Assembly (NCBI GenBank): GCA_001915545.1
Contig: MNQS01000004.1
Coordinates: 24,871-88,870 of the forward strand
Length of the DNA stretch: 64,000 nt
Source: Bacteroides sp. 43_108
GTDB lineage: Bacteria; Bacteroidota; Bacteroidia; Bacteroidales; Bacteroidaceae
Direction of reading: 5' to 3'
Numbering within the stretch: the stretch's first letter is position 1; each line of letters opens with the position of its first letter. Under the pieces are notes generated by a model, which had not been told where the DNA came from, did no database searches, and saw only the letters and a program-made list of their open reading frames with translations. This document shows, piece after piece, positions 61,591 through 64,000 of this stretch. The position numbers were made by a program, and so were the translations under genes.

Positions 61591-61645
61591 AAAGTTCAAG
61601 CCTGAGAAACAGGAATATGTATTACAAACATACAACACAAAACAA

Positions 61646-62314
61646 ATGAGAAAAATATTTTCGCTGATACTTGCATTCATGTCTACCAGTTTCGCTATAG
61701 CAACTTTCTGCTCTTGCGATGACGGCGAGACTTATGCAGACCAGAAGAACAAGGAAAAAAAGGCCATCAAGAAGTTTCTCGAAGACAATGATTTCGTGGG
61801 AAAAATAAATGTCATCTCCGAGAAGGAATTCTATGCAAACGACAGTACGACTGACACTGCTAAAAATGAGTTCGTCCTATTCAATGACGATGGTATATAC
61901 ATGCAGATTGTGGCCAAAGGCAAAGGTAGAAGCATGATAGAAATGGCTAAGGACGAAAAGGACAGCACTGTCAGCAAACTCATATTGTGCCGTTTCCTTG
62001 AATACGACATAGAGGCAGCCGACACTACTTACACCAACTATTATACTCCGTCAATCGTTGACAAGATGCAGTGTACGTATACTCACAAGAGCCGTTCATA
62101 CACAGCGTCATTTACAGAAGGATATATGCAGTCAGGATATGGAGATGAGGTTCCTAAAGGATGGCTCAAACCGCTTGACTATCTGAAACTGTCAAAGAAT
62201 CTTGACGGCATAGCCAAGGTGAGACTTATTGTTCCGCATTCATCGGGAACTCTTAACGCCTCAGGCTATGTACTGCCATTCTATTATGAAATAAGCTATC
62301 AGCTCGGAAAATGA
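61646..62314 (+). CDS. DUF4827 family lipoprotein
   Basis: The 222-residue protein starts at MRKIFSLILAFMSTSFAIAT, a signal peptide with a likely lipoprotein Cys at CSC-DDG near residue 25. The conserved DUF4827 phrases YADQKNKEKKAIKKFLEDND and VPKGWLKPLDYLKLSKNLDG are present. It ends with a beta-rich YVLPFYYEISYQLGK. The function is unknown. It is followed by glmM after a terminator, a common pairing in Bacteroidales. Confidence 0.85.
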   Translation: MRKIFSLILAFMSTSFAIATFCSCDDGETYADQKNKEKKAIKKFLEDNDFVGKINVISEKEFYANDSTTDTAKNEFVLFNDDGIYMQIVAKGKGRSMIEMAKDEKDSTVSKLILCRFLEYDIEAADTTYTNYYTPSIVDKMQCTYTHKSRSYTASFTEGYMQSGYGDEVPKGWLKPLDYLKLSKNLDGIAKVRLIVPHSSGTLNASGYVLPFYYEISYQLGK

Positions 62315-62324
62315 GCACAAGCAT

Positions 62325-62384
62325 AAACTGTTCACGCTGTACCCCCTCACGCAAAAGGAACGTACAGCGTGAACAGTTTTTTTT
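62325..62384 (+). terminator. Terminator after the DUF4827 gene
   Basis: AAACTGTTCACGCTGTAC (62325-62342) pairs perfectly with GTACAGCGTGAACAGTTT (62362-62379), followed by TTTTT. Confidence 0.93.
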
Positions 62385-62428
62385 GAAGGCATTGAATTAC
62401 TGAGTAAAACATATAAAAACTTTTTATC

Positions 62429-63817
62429 ATGTCATTAATAAAATCCATTTCTGGAATCAGAGGAACAATAGGCGGAAATCCAGGTGAAGGATTGAATCCG
62501 CTGGACATCGTGAAATTCACATCAGCTTATGCAAAATTCATAAGGAAATCATGCACTTGCGGAAACAACAAGATAGTTGTAGGAAGGGACGCACGAATAT
62601 CAGGAGAGATGGTGAGCAACATCGTTTGCGGCACACTCATCGGCATGGGATTTGACGTGGTCAACATCGGACTTGCTTCAACTCCTACAACAGAAATAGC
62701 AGTGACTATGGAACAGGCATGCGGAGGTATTATCATCACTGCAAGCCACAATCCGCGCAACTGGAACGCCCTGAAACTGCTGAACAGCAAAGGAGAATTC
62801 CTCAACTCAGCTGAAGGTGCAGAGGTTCTCAAGATTGCAGAAAGCGAAGATTTCAGCTATGCAGAAGTTGACAACATAGGAAAATGTACATTCAACGATA
62901 CTTACAACCAGAAACACATAGACATGGTCATGGGACTGGATCTGGTGGACGAGAAAGCCATAAGAGATGCTCATCTGAAAGTGGCTTTCGACGGTGTCAA
63001 TTCTGTTGGAGGCGTAATAGTTCCTATGCTGCTCAAGAGACTCGGCGTTGAAGAAATAAAAGGCATATACGACGAACCTACAGGCGACTTCAAGCACAAT
63101 CCGGAACCGCTCGAGAAGAATCTCGGCGACATCATGAGCCTCATGTCGGAAGGCAAATATGATCTTGGAATCGTTGTTGACCCTGATGTTGACCGTCTTG
63201 CCTTCATCTGCGAAGACGGAAAAATGTACGGCGAGGAATATACTCTCGTAACAGTAGCAGACTATATCCTCAAGCACACTCCAGGAAACACAGTAAGCAA
63301 CCTCAGCTCTACACGTGCACTGAGAGACGTTACAGAAAAGTATGGCCAGACATATACTGCTTCTGCTGTAGGAGAAGTGAACGTCGTTGCAAAGATGAAA
63401 GAAACCGGTGCTGTAATCGGAGGCGAAGGAAACGGCGGTGTTATTTATCCTAAGGCACACTACGGACGCGATGCGCTGGTAGGTATCGCTTTGTTCCTTT
63501 CACATCTGGCTCACGAAAAGAAGAAAGTAAGCGAACTCCGCAAGACTTACCCTCAGTACTTCATGGGCAAAAACAGAATTGACCTCAAGGAAGGCACAGA
63601 CGTTGACGCAATACTCAAAAAAGTAAAGGAGATTTACAGCAACGAGAACATCAACGACGTTGACGGTGTAAAGATTGATTTTGCGGACAAATGGGTGCAC
63701 CTCAGAAAATCGAACACAGAACCGATAATCAGAGTATACAGCGAGGCAAAAACAGCTGAAGAGGCTGACCAGATAGGAAAAGCCATAATGGACACTGTAT
63801 ATAAGATGGAAGCATAA
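62429..63817 (+). CDS. glmM: Phosphoglucosamine mutase
   Basis: The 462-residue alpha-D-phosphohexomutase begins MSLIKSISGIRGTIGGNPG. The phosphoserine loop is IIITASHNPRNWNALK (about residues 96-111; catalytic Ser in TASHNP). The metal-binding DPDVDRLAF lies at about 252-260, the sugar-binding GGEGNGGVI at about 331-339, and the C-terminal phosphate-binding RKSNTEPIIRVYSE at about 428-441. GlmM converts glucosamine-6-P to glucosamine-1-P for UDP-GlcNAc. Some Bacteroidetes homologues also use mannose or glucose substrates, so specificity is probable, not certain. Confidence 0.92.
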   Translation: MSLIKSISGIRGTIGGNPGEGLNPLDIVKFTSAYAKFIRKSCTCGNNKIVVGRDARISGEMVSNIVCGTLIGMGFDVVNIGLASTPTTEIAVTMEQACGGIIITASHNPRNWNALKLLNSKGEFLNSAEGAEVLKIAESEDFSYAEVDNIGKCTFNDTYNQKHIDMVMGLDLVDEKAIRDAHLKVAFDGVNSVGGVIVPMLLKRLGVEEIKGIYDEPTGDFKHNPEPLEKNLGDIMSLMSEGKYDLGIVVDPDVDRLAFICEDGKMYGEEYTLVTVADYILKHTPGNTVSNLSSTRALRDVTEKYGQTYTASAVGEVNVVAKMKETGAVIGGEGNGGVIYPKAHYGRDALVGIALFLSHLAHEKKKVSELRKTYPQYFMGKNRIDLKEGTDVDAILKKVKEIYSNENINDVDGVKIDFADKWVHLRKSNTEPIIRVYSEAKTAEEADQIGKAIMDTVYKMEA

Positions 63818-63871
63818 GTAGGTTTTCTTGATTCTATTCTACTAGAAAAAACAAGAAACATATAAATCAAC

Positions 63872-63906
63872 AAGGCTGTATCGCAAAAGCACGATACGGC
63901 CTTTTT
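63872..63906 (+). terminator. Terminator after glmM
   Basis: AAGGCTGTATCG (63872-63883) pairs with CGATACGGCCTT (63892-63903; one G-U pair), followed by TTT. Confidence 0.85.
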
Positions 63907-63934
63907 AGGGATATTCAGTAAATAGAATAAAATT

Positions 63935-63981
63935 AGCCAACTAATTCATACACAAAGTGTTGCGAATTAGCTGGCTTTTTT
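63935..63981. terminator. Second hairpin at the right edge, probable terminator
   Basis: AGCCAACTAATTC (63935-63947) pairs with GAATTAGCTGGCT (63964-63976), followed by TTTTTG. It may serve a gene beyond the window. Confidence 0.65.
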
Positions 63982-64000
63982 GTATCTTTAGGTATTCCCC

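Overview
The window is a stretch of chromosome from a member of the order Bacteroidales, most likely Bacteroidaceae or Prevotellaceae. Four things support this. Many promoters fit the Bacteroidetes -7 element TAnnTTTG(C). The gene set is typical of the order: the type IX secretion sortase PorU, a fimbrillin-like lipoprotein, a UpxY/NusG-like antiterminator, DUF4827, DUF3822 and large outer-membrane beta-barrel proteins. Shine-Dalgarno sequences are weak or absent. Intergenic DNA is AT-rich, with strong hairpin terminators. I see no rRNA, tRNA, insertion sequence, prophage, plasmid function or CRISPR array. Several start codons were moved downstream of the longest open frame because a -7 element lies inside or next to the longer frame.

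Regions. 1-7.8 kb (minus strand): 3'-truncated porU, a fumarylacetoacetate-hydrolase-family enzyme, an AAA-ATPase/PD-(D/E)XK protein, menA and a MORN-repeat protein. 7.8-16.5 kb (minus): a secreted protein joining a decayed LytM-like domain to an S41 protease, with a C-terminal frameshift; two paralogous 960-990-residue outer-membrane proteins; and between them a short Cys-rich open frame that may be a decayed RiPP-like peptide gene. 16.5-19.4 kb: a long intergenic region with repeats, an unknown secreted protein and a Fic protein with its own operator-like palindrome. 19.4-28.6 kb: housekeeping genes (alaS, yaaA, a DUF362 ferredoxin protein, a flavin reductase, a RecD-like helicase, a pseudopilin-like protein with DUF3822, rsmD). 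28.8-35.3 kb: a third outer-membrane beta-barrel protein, cardiolipin synthase, an unknown protein and a choloylglycine-hydrolase-family enzyme. 35.6-46 kb: a fimbrillin/leucine-rich-repeat lipoprotein with a small upstream gene and a long leader, then a 2581-residue subtilisin-like protease with a type IX sorting domain. 46-64 kb: a 1411-residue acyl-CoA dehydratase activase fusion, aroB, an rmlC-like epimerase, manA, UDP-glucose dehydrogenase, a surface-related unknown, a DHH phosphoesterase, a coiled-coil protein, rpe, comEC, an orphan upxY-like gene, DUF4827 and glmM.

Functional links. PorU and the giant protease are sortase and likely substrate of the same secretion system. ManA, the RmlC-like epimerase, UDP-glucose dehydrogenase and GlmM feed nucleotide-sugar and envelope synthesis.

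The most unusual signal is a family of intergenic arrays at three separate places (about 16966, 37799 and 55034). Each has four or five near-palindromic GC-rich cores of the form CGAG-SS-CTCG placed exactly 22 bp apart in otherwise non-conserved spacer. Second is the Fic gene, with four copies of TATCGGCAAG, two of them forming a perfect 24-bp palindrome. Third is the outer-membrane/S41/Cys-rich-peptide neighbourhood.
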